Shown: positions 13,085 through 25,500 of the stretch, in pieces
How positions within the stretch are numbered: the first letter of the stretch is position 1
How the letters are laid out: every line of letters starts with the position of its first letter
Origin: Eumeta japonica
Taxonomy: Eukaryota > Arthropoda > Insecta > Lepidoptera > Psychidae
Assembly: GCA_005406025.1 (NCBI GenBank)
Contig: BGZK01000491.1
Coordinates: forward strand, 62,001 to 126,000
Direction: 5' to 3'
Length of the DNA: 64,000 nt
The notes under the pieces: generated by a model
Database searches by the model: none
What the model saw: the letters and a program-made list of their open reading frames with translations, nothing else
Told to the model about the DNA's origin: nothing
Program-made: the position numbers and the translations under genes

Positions 13085-14791
13085 GTTCTCTACCACCGTA
13101 ACTTACTTTATGCATTTACGAAAAAAAGTTTACTCTTATACAGTTCGAAACTTTTAGTGCCAAACCTGTTTACACTTATTTTATTATTCGTTATTTTACT
13201 TTAAAGTTTGCACTATAACAGTACCAAATTTGACACTTGTATGTATTACAGTTTTTACGAGCAATAGCAAAAAACACTTTGTTTGAAACACGTTTCTCAT
13301 ATGGAAGCTCCCCTTAATTTTGCACCTTTTTTATTATTTGTTAGAGCATACGGCACATATTCTATGAAAACGTACAGGTAGCAAAGACAAACATGCCAGC
13401 AGCAGATTAATCCTGCTAACTCATATGATATCCACTCAGATTTGAGTCAGCTTCAAGTTTTTTTCGTATAATGCTTTGGAAGCGTTCAAGTATAATATGT
13501 GAGCAAATTTTAAATAATTTTAGACCCCGTCTCCCTGTATAAGATCGTAAGAAAACCGCCAAATGCCCCTCACTGATGATAAAGTAAAGTTTTAGTTTTA
13601 AAGTAGAGATAAAGTTTTTCAAAGTTCTTATTAAATAACGAAGTTAAGTCTGAGAGTTCCCAAAAGACTACCACACTTAGCAGTATAGTATTACGTTAAT
13701 GCTTGAAACACACAAACAAACACACATGTAACACACAAACACACACACCTCCCAATTCCTTTGTCGGCGAAAGCAAAATAACAGTTAACCCGGGGCCAGC
13801 TTTCGCTATTTGTAAACGCCTTCAAAACAGTTAAAACAAAGTAGACATTACATTATCGCGTGTACGTCATGAAAGATTTCCCACGAACTCTATGTCAAAT
13901 ATGCGAAATCAACCCGATCTCGGTAATGTACAAAAAAAGATACTTATTGCCTAGCGTCTTATATGGTCGGTTTAGTGCTTTATATTCATTAAACAAATGA
14001 CGCAAAGGATACAAAATTGACAACATTAAGAAAACGTCGTCCTTATAACGTCACTATCAATCCGTGTCCTCTACTGTGGTGACGTAATACTCGTTGTCAT
14101 ACATCGTCTCGACATCGAGTTGATAATGACTTCGCTAATGTAACGTTATTTTTTTAGTGTAATTGGGCAGACGATGTCGTACGTGGTAGAGTCGCTTTGG
14201 CACACTTTCCGCCGAATCCCAAGCGTTTCTAAAACCTTTTATAACTGTATATATAATAAGTGTGCAATTTATCCGCTTTGACGGTGAAGAAAAACGTTAC
14301 GAAACAATAATGAAGATCGATGAAGAAACCGTGATGAAACACACATGTCTGAGAAAGTTCACTAGGTTCTTTGATTGTGTATGAAGTTTTCAAGGCTGGT
14401 CTCTCCGCCTATCCTCTCTTTGACAAAGAACCCCACATATTGTAAAAAGATTTTAAATAAGTCTTGCGAGTTAAAATTTAAGTTAGGCTCAATCTTATGC
14501 CTCTTACATTAATTTAAAACTACGTCTTGGTTTTATTTATTGCCTTAGATATATGTATTTACTGTCGGTACGCGTAACTAGAGAAATAATGTTTTGCAAA
14601 TCTATCCGATTTGTCATTCCTCAGTTTTTATTCCTTCAAACTAAAAAATGAAAAATTTCTCAGCTTGAGGAAAAACAAACATTACTAACATTCCTCAGAT
14701 TCATTATTTTAAAACACTATAATTTATTTTGGATCATTCGGATTCTTTCGTTAAAAAATTCTGAGTGCAATTAAAACGATTGCACGCAAAA

Positions 14792-14832
<41 letters not shown>

Positions 14833-15125
14833 AGTAAGTATGTATACCATATAAGTCGTCTATATGGCGTAAGCCTATACATATGTGTTAATTAGGATTC
14901 AAATGTCGATTCCTTATCACCATCCAACCATTCATTTTATTACTTATTCTTTAAATTCACAGCTCTCAATATCAAGAATTACAAAATTCTGAAAAAAAAC
15001 TAACACAATACTTGCGAAATAGTTAAATAAATTATTTCGTAACAAAAAAAAATCACTGCTGATAATCGAACGCAGGCCGATTGGAATGCCGATCTGAACC
15101 CTGAAAAGTAATGACTGATGACGTC
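13085..15125. other. Non-coding stretch with a TA microsatellite
   Basis: No gene is seen. Somewhat CpG-richer patches lie at about 13.78-13.88 and 14.03-14.23 kb (CCTTATAACGTCAC, GGTGACGTAA). The (TA)n run is listed separately. Confidence 0.4.
14793..14829. repeat. (TA)n microsatellite
   Basis: An uninterrupted TA dinucleotide run of 37 bases. Confidence 0.95.
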
Positions 15126-15320
15126 ATAAATACCATGAAATTAGTGTTTAACGTTAAGCGTGTTAAGAGCGAAGCACCCGTTGTTTATTTCCGTTGGGCC
15201 TCTCACGCGGAGCGAATCGCAATGTCGCGGCTGTCTTGCGTAACGTGCGGGAGCAGTGTGCGCGCACGCATCTTAATTGGAAACTAATCGTCTAATTTCG
15301 TAGAGGCGAATGTCGCCCAT
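15115..15320. promoter_or_regulatory. GC-rich island with CRE palindrome and TAAT cluster
   Basis: TGACGTCA lies at 15119-15126. CpG-rich sequence (CTCACGCGGAGCGAATCGC, then GTGTGCGCGCACGC) is followed by TTAATTGG, CTAATCGTC and CTAATTTCG near 15273-15300. The arrangement repeats that of the island at 12.9 kb. Regulatory role is inferred. Confidence 0.3.
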
Positions 15321-16689
15321 GTCGGTTTAAGCTCATTGCTTTTTTATTCAGTGCCAGGGATTTGGTGATTAAATGTCGCTTGTCACAAAGTGTTTGTCTG
15401 TTATACATGAATGTAGAAACCGTCGGAATCGACCTCGAATGGACCTAAATCGATACAAATACAGAACAATAAAGTTGATAGAATCGTGTCCGGAATTTTC
15501 TTATTAAGCTCTTGGTTGTCGTTATTACAAAATTTATTTATTTTGATTAGTATATACACAACCTGCTTATATAAATAATAAATGACAGTAAATTCAAGTT
15601 TTATCATGTCATTATTAACACAGACAAAAAAAAAATTATGATTGAAAAGTTAGGAATCGTGATTGCATCATTAAACATAACATTCATCAGGCCTTTGTTT
15701 TCGACTTTTTCACGTTTTTTATACGCTCCTTATTTCTATAGCTGTCATAGGTTAACAAACTTTATCGTTATCGTGCATCTGTCGCGGTGCATTGTCGCTG
15801 CATACAGCGATTGCATGCGGACAATGCACGCCATTCATGCACCGACTTTTTACTAAATATGGAATTCATGTAGGGATAAAAAAAATCCATGTTTTATCGG
15901 GAAAAAAACGACCGCTGGTGTTGCCAGTAAGTGGGTTGTTAGAGTACAGTTGTCTTGTATTACACACTTGGCAAACTAAATAAATTAGAGCATTCAAATC
16001 TAATATTGAATTGGATATTAATACTGTGCAGTATAGTATTTTATCGTAATAATTTTATTCGGACAGTCCCTATGCATTCAGTGTCATGACATTAAATTCT
16101 ATATCAGTCCACTTATACTCTAGTACAAATCTACACAAACAGGAAAATAAAAAATAATAATTTCTAATAACCTCTCTTTAATCCTTTTAATACATTGACT
16201 AAATAATAAACCACCTTTATTTTCAATAACGCTATCATTGAAATAAGTATGGACTGAGATGTATGAATAATGTTACTTATATTGTAATCGTGTTATATAA
16301 TAAAGGAATCATAATATTGTAACAATTATAAAAGTATACAAAAAATTAAACTGCAAAATTTCAATAAATAAATGTTTACAGTATTTGATATATATCCAGT
16401 TTCAATGTATCTGATACACAATATAAAAAATTTCAATAAAACAGTACACAGTTTGCAAAACTGTTTTTATTATCTAATTTATCCCCAAAAGTGACCTTCA
16501 TATTTAAAGTTCATTTATTTACGTTACACGTTAGCGTTTGCGTCACAGACATACATATGTGTACCAAATATCAACTGAATCGGTTCAGTAGATTCAGAGC
16601 AAAATGGCTATCACAGACGAACTCAAAGATCCTATAGGGATTACATTTCTTTATTTATAGGTACGGAACCTAAAAATCTGCTTTTTCTC

Positions 16690-16960
16690 TATCACACTGA
16701 ACTGAATAGCGCCCGTGTACTATTCTTGTCTAAATGTCTGTGTAAAGTTTTCCATTTCGACCCGGTCTCAGCCGTACGAATTATGTTAAAAAAAAACGAC
16801 TTCCGCCGCTCATTGTACCCGCGCACGCACCTGGCTACGCACAATACGCCCCGTGGCTGCTCTGAAATTTAATTATTGCTGTTTGCGGCTGGCCCGAAAT
16901 ATTACTGTTATTTGGTATACGATTATATCTTTACTGTTGCTTCTCGATATGGTGGATTCT
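16690..16960. promoter_or_regulatory. Modest GC-rich island with TAATTA core
   Basis: Sequence near 16810-16900 combines CCGCGCACGCACC, CCCGTGGCTGC, ATTTAATTATTGC and GGCTGGCCCG. No coding reading is found. It is a candidate enhancer by composition only. Confidence 0.2.
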
Positions 16961-17439
16961 CTATACTTAACTGTTCATTCCTCTAAGAATCTTAACTGAG
17001 AATTTTTTCGATTCTTGCTCAAAAACCACAAAAAAACTACAATAACTTTTAATTATCTTAACAAAAATAACTCGTTGCTGCTACTGGAGCTGCCGTCTTG
17101 TTTTTTTTCTATGAAGTATTAATATTAAGAGAATAGAGAGAAAAGAAAACTTATAGTTTTAGGAATGTGTGCTGTTATAAAAATTTAAATAAATGTTCTT
17201 TTTTTATAAATGTGTACTCTTTATTAATCCTCAAAGAATCCGATATACTATTTCAGATATGACAATATTGAAGAAAGTCAGTATAGATAATAGAGATGAC
17301 CTAACCTAATGTAACCATGATAAAATGAAAGGCTAAATTTACCCTAAATGTGGCCTACTCAACTACAAAATATTTTGTACATCCTGCGAAACTAACTTTA
17401 GAACCTTAGGAAAATAAAAGCACTACCGTCATTGTTTTC

Positions 17440-17735
17440 GTGCATTTCGTGTCTTTCGTTTCAGCCTGCGCTCGTTCCTCGCCGAGGGACGATCATGAAT
17501 ATCAAATAGGCATCCGCTATCTGTTGTATCTGATCCGGATTAAGCCGGTAAAAAGCGGTCATTATTCCGCCTCCTCGCTCGCCGGGCAAATGGGATTTTT
17601 TGTTGGGGCCACACCTCGCGGCATTGTCGCGCGGATGAGCGCCCGCGCAGGGCTGTTGCAATCTGTCGCGATTTTTTGGGGAAAACTTCGGTAGCGGGTA
17701 AATGGGTTTTAACGCGTAACACACGGCGACTCTAA
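17440..17735. promoter_or_regulatory. GC-rich island of about 290 bases
   Basis: It is open in several frames on both strands, but only because it is GC-rich; no frame shows a known domain. It contains GGATTAAGCCGG near 17537 (a Bicoid/Otx-type GGATTAA core) and CGCGCGGATGAGCGCCCGC near 17628. The length and sharp edges against AT-rich flanks make it one of the stronger non-coding candidates for conservation. Confidence 0.3.
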
Positions 17736-18079
17736 AGGTGATATTATTTTTTAGCGCTTTATTACTGCTACACTTGTGATGATTTAAAAAGATATCAAAT
17801 ACACGTATATTATTTATTTCTTATTCGATAGTATATTTTTATTCTTGATGATAACTAAGTGAACACCATTTATTTGAAGTCGAGTTAAGCCAGACACACA
17901 GACGGACGGATGAACAGACGGACGTGGAGAAAGTTTTCTTGTTAACTATGGAACTCTAAAACAATATATAAATAGTTACAAAGTCAATAAATCAGAAAAC
18001 TATTTTTAGCCAACCACATTTGAATAATAGTAAATAATTTCGGTCTTTATTTTTATACATAAATAAATATTAATACAGA

Positions 18080-18180
18080 ACCTTCCGAGGAGACGCACTT
18101 GGCATTATCAGGGTGTATTAGCGCTCGTTGCGGGATAAGATCGCACATACCCGCGATAAAATCTCCCCTAAATTTTACAA
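18080..18180. promoter_or_regulatory. Small GC-richer patch with GATA cores
   Basis: GCGGGATAAGATCGC and CCCGCGATAAAATC near 18131 and 18150 give GATA-type cores within CpG-rich sequence. The evidence is weak. Confidence 0.15.
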
Positions 18181-18589
18181 AATGAAAGGAAACTAGATAT
18201 TTTAGACGAATGACACTGATTTGTCAGGGATTAATATTTGATAGACGGATTGATGTAGTTTTGCTTTTAACTGTATCCATTTGTTGTTTCAAGCTGTAAT
18301 TAGTGATATTAACAAGAAATAAAAATAACGTAACGAATTCTCGCTCATCGGACTATATTATTGGTTTTTTTAGAATACAATGACGAAATTTTTTTTATAA
18401 TGGTGAATAGTTTAAAATATTATTGCATTTTTTCCCATAAGTTCTGCGTTTCCGTTAAAAGTCCCAAAACGAAAGTTACTCGGTTAGGGAAAATAATACT
18501 TCCTAAAACCAAATTATATTTTTAGAAACGTAATAAATGAAACATGATATTGTATTGTGTGAGGTGTCAATTCGCGGAAATCCATAGTA

Positions 18590-19121
18590 GACGCTTGCCT
18601 GCAACACGCATTAACATGCAGCATGCAACCCACCGCTGACCCTCGAATCTGCCTCTCCACTACGAATCTCTATCCAAAGGATTGAATATTGTTTCGAGAG
18701 GATTGACAGATATCAAACATCTAAGCATGTGTCAATTTTATTTTTGATAATTATCTTAGTCCGCTAATCGTTATAATGATAATTTCTACGTACGTTTCAT
18801 TCCAACTATGCAATGAGCGATTCACTTAACAAGGTTGTGTCAGTTGTTTTTAACACTCGTTTCGCCCTGGTGGACGTGACTGTCTGCAATTTCCTGAGGA
18901 TGTGCCTTGTTGGCATGAAACGTACGTAGAAATTATCATTATAACGATTAGCGGACTAAGATAATCATAAAATAAAATTACCCTGCTTAGGTGTTGGATA
19001 TCTGTTAATCCTCTCGAATCAATATTCAATTCTTCGGATAAATATTCATAGTGGAGAGGCAGATTCGAGGGTCAGCGGTGGGTTGCATGCTGCATGTTAA
19101 TGCGTGTTACAAGCAAGCGTC
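18590..19121. mobile_element. Foldback element: about 210-bp inverted arms, 114-bp loop
   Basis: The left arm (about 18590-18800) and right arm (about 18915-19121) are reverse complements at roughly 90 percent by eye, with small indels. Outer ends are GACGCTTGCCTGCAAC and its inverted partner GCAAGCGTC. Inner ends are ACGTACGTTTCAT and ATGAAACGTACGT. The 114-base centre has no transposase. Terminal inverted repeats making up most of the length suggest a non-autonomous foldback or MITE-like element. I could not see a clean target-site duplication. A transcript would form a long hairpin of about 200 bp. Confidence 0.8.
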
Positions 19122-19539
19122 TGCAACATAATACATGTATGTAATTCATATAAGATAATTTAGTATTATTGTGTAATTTACTACAAAACAATTTAAATAA
19201 ACCTGACGTAACCGAGTCGCTTTAACAATCATAATGATTATACACGGTGTTATGCTAAATACTTAGCAGTTCATATATAAAACCTTGTAGAAGAACTTAG
19301 TTTAATTAATACAGTTCATTCGCTGCTAAAAGAGTTTCAAATTTATTTTTTTAATACTAAATTGGTATTGTAGTAACGCTAAATATTTTCCTCATAATAA
19401 GAGAAAAGTATTTGGCGATTCGAACACTTTCAAAGAACAAGTTTAGGGAGGCAAGTTTTCAAGTCGAATCTCAACTTGACACAAGGGTCAATTTCAATCG
19501 AAACCTTCAACAAAGCCAACCGGTCTAAGCTTAAGCTCT

Positions 19540-19930
19540 AAAGCTTCACCGTAGCTAAAATCTCCGACCTCGCGACAGGCAATAGGCCCGACTAATCGAC
19601 GCAGCCGCACAATGACGCGCGCGGTCACGTCGAGGCGGACACCGCACCGCGACCGCAGGGGGCGGCGCAACTTTGCATTTCAAATAACGTAATGTTTAGA
19701 CGGCCGGCCCGCGGATTTAATGAAACGCACGACGATAATAAAATAAAAAAGGTGCCCACTTCACGCGCTCGCCGATGTAACGGTGCGGCGGTCGCCCGCT
19801 ATTGTCGCGCTGATTAAGTGTGAACTTGGAACGGGCCGTGTATGGAATGTTTGCATAACAAGTTGCGTTTGTGGAGTTCATTAAACGGAGGCGAAATCAA
19901 GCGTGGATAACCGAAAAGAGCGGGCTGAAA
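19540..19930. promoter_or_regulatory. Largest GC-rich island, with CTCF-like and octamer-like motifs
   Basis: About 300 bases are dense in CpG. CCGCAGGGGGCGGCGC at 19653-19668 resembles the CTCF core (GC-rich with AGGGGGCG). CTTTGCATTTC follows directly near 19671 and GTTTGCATAAC lies near 19850; both are POU/octamer-like. GATTTAATGAAAC and CTGATTAAGTG give homeodomain-type cores. No protein can be read. It is a candidate enhancer or boundary element, inferred from motifs. Confidence 0.35.
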
Positions 19931-20312
19931 ATGTTGTATGTCACTGAATGATATCTGCAGTGGTCTATCAAGTAAAGCTTACATTAGCGTAAGTTACGGT
20001 GCGTCAATGATATTTCGCTTATTTATGTATAAAATTTACTGAAAATGAACTAAGTGAATATTTATTATTGAATGAACAGATCTGGTTTCATGTTTAATAT
20101 TTAGGGTACCTACTATCTACCTGCCTGGAAAAAGGGAAATTCGTAGGTAACTAACAAAACTACAACTACAACAAAACAAACTACAATTATTTTATTATTA
20201 CACCATTTTTTAGCAGATTTCATAAAAATCTAACTATTATATTTGTTTTCATGGCTCAACTTTTGAAAAAGTTTGCTGTTTTCCGATTTAACTCGACGAG
20301 CTGAGTCAGAAA

Positions 20313-20351
20313 ATACAAACGTCCATACAAAGTTTGTATGGACGTTTGTAT
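20313..20351. repeat. Perfect 19-bp inverted repeat around one base
   Basis: The arms ATACAAACGTCCATACAAA (20313-20331) and its exact reverse complement (20333-20351) are separated by a single G. Confidence 0.9.
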
Positions 20352-22079
20352 ACATACGATATAACGCTGTGCTTGTCCGCACGATAGCGTCTACAATTCT
20401 TTAGAGATCTTAAAGAAACTCAACATACACGTTTTATGGACGATTACAAGGGTCGAGTTTATATTTGAACCAAATCGGTCAACTAGTTTGGAAATTACAG
20501 CATTTAAAATTTTGCAAATTCGAAAATTGCATATTTCATTTAAATTACATATGAAAATAAAATGAAATATACTTCCATGTCGGCTTCCCATTAGATTTTT
20601 TTTATTACAGCAGGTATGGATATTTTTCTTTAAACTGAAAATAATGCCGCATTCAGTTCAAAGTTCGAAATAGGTATCATGTAGGCACTTAATAGTAAAC
20701 TATAAGTGTTAGAACAAAGAGTGCTTATAAGATATTTGTTCATTCATTTTTATTCCGCGAATTTTGGCAAGCGTAAAATCCTTATTTTTTATAAAATATT
20801 GCACCACCATCACGCTATCCACTGTCAGTGGATTATCCGACTGACCTTTCTGAAATATTTCATCCATGACGCGTAACTATTAGGTAAAGTTATTTATAAA
20901 ATGAAAACTGTGAGTAAAGACAATTATTATTTGTTACAACAAATAACAAACGCATACCCATTTAACTGTTTAGTATTCAAATTTTACTCTTTCAATATAT
21001 CGAGGAGGGTTATCAAGATGAAGTGTTTTAGAAGCAATCTGAAATATTGGTTTATACAATGTATGTGCTTGGAAGGGATTTAAAATGAAAAATAGCTATA
21101 AGTTGAAATTATTACATTTTCTACAACGGCCATAAGGAATTACATTGTTCTAATCATTTTTCCAACATCTTTGACCGCCCACTGCGTCTATTTACCCACA
21201 TCTATGACAGCAAAGATAGGAATGTGTTTTTTACTCATATCTATGTGTATAAAATTCTTTACACACTCTAAATATCCATAAGTCTGAATGAATTTTGATC
21301 ACTATCTATTTGTATAAAGCATGAGATGGGTACGTGCTAATTTTTGTTTTTATAAACCGGCCTGAGGGCCGTAAAATAAAATATGACGGTAAATAAGAAA
21401 AATATAATTTCATTCCACATTAAGTAACATATCGTTAAACAGGTGTTTTAAAATCAAAATTTGTTTCCTTGACTAATTTACAGCAACAACCTTGTGTTCT
21501 GAATTAATATTTATTAGTAATTAATTAATATCAATATTTCAAATATTTGACGTATTTGCTTGAATAATATTGCATATCATTTTCAAAGTGAACTTAAAAG
21601 ATGGGATCATCTTTTTAGTACACTTTTACGCAGTGGAATTCTTCTTTTCTATTTTTTTTTTTTTCCATTAAGTTAATTTACTGGGAAAGAAGTTTCACAA
21701 TCTATAAAATATTATTAAATTAGAATGTGGGTGTTCATGTACACACATAAGAAATTATACTTCTTTGGTGTAACAAAACAATAAAGTTTAACTAAAATTT
21801 GAAAATATAAATTAATTAATATTTATATTCTTATACAAAGTGTAATAGATACATAGGAAAACAACTACTCCAGTTCGAACGTTTGACAGATCAGGTAATA
21901 GTGGTCTGAAGTTGCTCGCTAAACCGCTTGCGATATCTTCATACTGTAGTTTTTGCGGCACCCCGTTAAAAATTTACTCTCATTTTTTCGTAATGCGCTA
22001 AAAGAAACATAACTCCAAAATAAAGTCTGTGAAGAAAAACTATGGAAAACACATTACATTCTATATTTTTACATAGAAG

Positions 22080-22560
22080 TACAATTTAAGAATTCGGTTC
22101 GCACTCGACTGGCCTCCTTAAACAGATCCTCCGCGTCAATCCTAAAACCTATAAAGTTGAAAATGCAAATGAACCTGCCGCTACCCTCGAGCGATGCAGC
22201 ACGGGGGTTGAGTAGTCAATGCCGATTCGCGACACTACAATAGCGGCCATCGATCGACCATTGTACCCTAATAGTTTACTGCGAAGGGGCGCCGCCCTAA
22301 AATTCCCTCCGCGCCGACGGCCGTGAGCCACAGAGCGGAGGTATCGATCAAAATTTCCAAAGGCGACCGCCGGCGCACAAGCACGGACGGCGTTTCGTTT
22401 GCTGAGCTAGAGCTCGGGGGACCTCGACTGTTATAAACTAAGCCGGCCCGTGTGCTCGTTAGCTGACTGCGGGCCCGTCCACCGGATGACGTATCGAAAA
22501 TCGCTTTTGCGGTGGTGAGCATGAAGATGACAAGAACGCCACGGCCGGTTTCATGGCTAA
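22080..22560. promoter_or_regulatory. CpG-rich island of about 450 bases
   Basis: CpG-rich sequence includes GGGGCGCCGCCC near 22285, CGCGCCGACGGCCGTGAG near 22311 and AAGCCGGCCCGTGTGC near 22440. It also has ATCGATCGACC and GGTATCGATC, resembling DREF-type ATCGAT cores. Overlapping frames on the minus strand look like proteins only because of composition. It could be a distal promoter or enhancer. Confidence 0.3.
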
Positions 22561-25500
22561 AAGAATATTTTAGACAAATGTTTTTTTTTTCAAAGAATTT
22601 TCGTTCATTCTACTATTACTATTGATCAATACATATTAGGACAATACATATTAGGTTTGTAATAAAAAGCATTGCAAACGAAATATCATCGTTTTCTTTA
22701 GTAATGCTCGTAACACAAAATTAGTGCTTCTTCGACGTATTGATCTTGAATTTTAATAAGTTACAATAGAGGTACGCGCAGTATAATTTATGTGTTTGCA
22801 AATGTTAACGAGGAAGTCAAAAAACGTCATTTTGGTCACGTACGTTATTCGCTTGAGAACCAACAGTCATGAAAAATTGCTTCCCGTATTCCAAATACGA
22901 CTATGTATATCTCGATGTCCTATGAAGGCGATGGATACTTTTGAGAATTATTTATTACATAAAATCTAAGGGGTTTTAAAATTAAAACAACAAAAAATCT
23001 ATGGTATAAAGATATATAATTTAAAAAAATCTATTATGATTAACGAAATCAATTACTATTTTAAAATTGAACTCACACGATATTGGTTTGTTTACATAAT
23101 CACTACGAATAACGTTATTTTAAATTGTGTGAAATTTCCTGTATATGTACCTAAAAAATGTCATAATGAGCCATTGGATTCAATAACTGTAAAAATATGT
23201 GAAAACGGCTCTAGACTAATTTATAGATTCTGTTTCGTTTAGTTAAATAACGAAATGCATCAGTATATATTTTCGAGATTTAGTTTTTTGTGTACATATT
23301 TTCACATGTCTCTAGAATATTGAAATAACGCTGAGAAAGAAAAACTCGAACGTCGTACCCAAAGGGAACATATCTGAATCATATAGTTATATAAATTTAA
23401 AAGTATTAATTACTAACAAAAATCTTACGTCAAATTCTTTTTAAGTTTAAAATTATTAGTTATTCCTGAATTAAAAAAATATAGAAAACACCACAAAATA
23501 TATAAAATAGTACAACCACCATCAGTTCCGTAACTGAGGTTTATCAATACATCAGAACACTAAATACACAAGGAAACTTTTGTATTAGCACATCTATACT
23601 ATTGGGAATAAATAAATGCCCTACAATAAATAATAAAAACTGGCCAAGAGCATGTCGGACCATGCTCGTTATAGGGTTCCAAAGCCATTATTAATAAGAA
23701 ATGCACTACAGATGAACAATAACTAGAAAAACAAGTAGGTATGTCAACTATTAGTATTAAACGAGTGTAAATTAAAGTGCGTTAGTAAAAGGGCGCATCT
23801 TCATAGCACTAACGTTCTTTGCAGCGCAGTTTTTCGACAGTAACTCATAAACAGTATATACGACCATGTTGTTAATAATTTTAGCTGAAAGTATTTATTT
23901 TTTTCATATTTTCATATTTTTTGAACATACATTTTAGAAAATAGAGGGGTGAAACACAATTTCTGCTACTTCTAGAGCGATTATTTACGAAATTATTCAG
24001 GTAATCAGAAAAATTGCTTAGTAACCGTAACATGTTTTTAAAAGAAGTGTCGAAATATGTACTACTTGTCGATTTTTGCTGAAAAAAAATTTCAGCTTCT
24101 ATTACATGTATGGAGTGCCTCCCTAGTAATATTTATTTTTGTTATTTAACCACCAAACTAAGTAGCGGCTTATACAAGACACTAACACTATAAATTTCAT
24201 CAATATAGGTCTTGTAGTTTTTATATAAAATGCTTGTGACATACGGACGGACGGACGGTGTCTGTCGAATGACGAAACTATAAGTTCCGTTTTTGCTATT
24301 TTGGCTCGGAATCCTAAAAAGAAACATAAAAATAATTTTAGGACTTAAATGAAACATATGAACAACTTCGGTGTAAGTAGATAGAATTCTATTAATAATA
24401 ATGGTCAAAAACTTTTCACCATAATTACTTATAGAATTTAATTTATGAAATTGGAAGCAAATACTTATACAAGAGATTAATTTGATTTTTAGTCATATAT
24501 AACTCATTTGTATCAAATTGTATTATGTCTAGTAAAATTTTGGAACAAAACTTAAAATTTCTAGTAATTGATATTGTGTCTATGATATCCAATTCTTGTT
24601 GTTTCAAATTTGATTATGTCCACATTTGGCTACAAATACCATTTTTACGTAAGGTTTATGTACATTTAATGTTTATACAATTAAAATTAGAGGTTATTTT
24701 TATGATTGCTTTTGTCTATGTAATTATTATCTTGTCTATGTAACCATCAGTGAAGCAATAAACCACATACAACACGATTAGATACATGAACCACATCTTG
24801 TTTGAGGATAGGTCACCTTAAATTTTTGTTTTCTACATGTTGTTAGCGGCACATTTTGTAGAACAAACAAATATAAAAATTCCTATTTGTATTAAAAAAA
24901 ATAGTTCTATTTTGTCAGTTCATCCAAATACATATTTGTTTATTTGACAAAATTTAGGCTCTGCTGGAGCTCTTTATCCGTTTTTCCTTTCGTTTGTGCC
25001 TTTACACCACTAACCTTTTTTTTATTATATGTCACGCAATACATTCGCAAAATACGAGGAATTTCATAAATAAAATTCTATAAATAATTATAGTCACAAG
25101 TTAAGTCACTTTTCACCATAATTATTTATAATATAGTCCAACTAAGCAATAGTTTTTGAATTATTCTGAGACATAAGAAAAAAGAGCATTAACATTACAA
25201 CTACTAGAATTATAACAAAAAAAAGACAAAAAAAATGAAAGGTGCGTTCAGAAACCCTACATCTTATCGCACTTGTGGTAATTTTGAAATGACTGAGTTT
25301 TGGGACGCTTATTTTTCATCTTAGGTTGACGTCTATAAACTATAATAGCAGTGCTAACTCAATTTTGAATAAAATGTAAATCTAGGGGTTTTAGAAATCA
25401 CCTATTTATTTGTGAAAGCTCTTTTGGTCTTAAATTATATTTTTGATTAATTATAATTTAACGACACCGAATTAGAAAGCCACTTTCAATAAAGAACTAC

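Noticed and set aside
17440..17724. Overlapping open frames on both strands
   Set aside because: Simultaneous openness on both strands is expected from GC-rich sequence lacking stops; no protein family fits.
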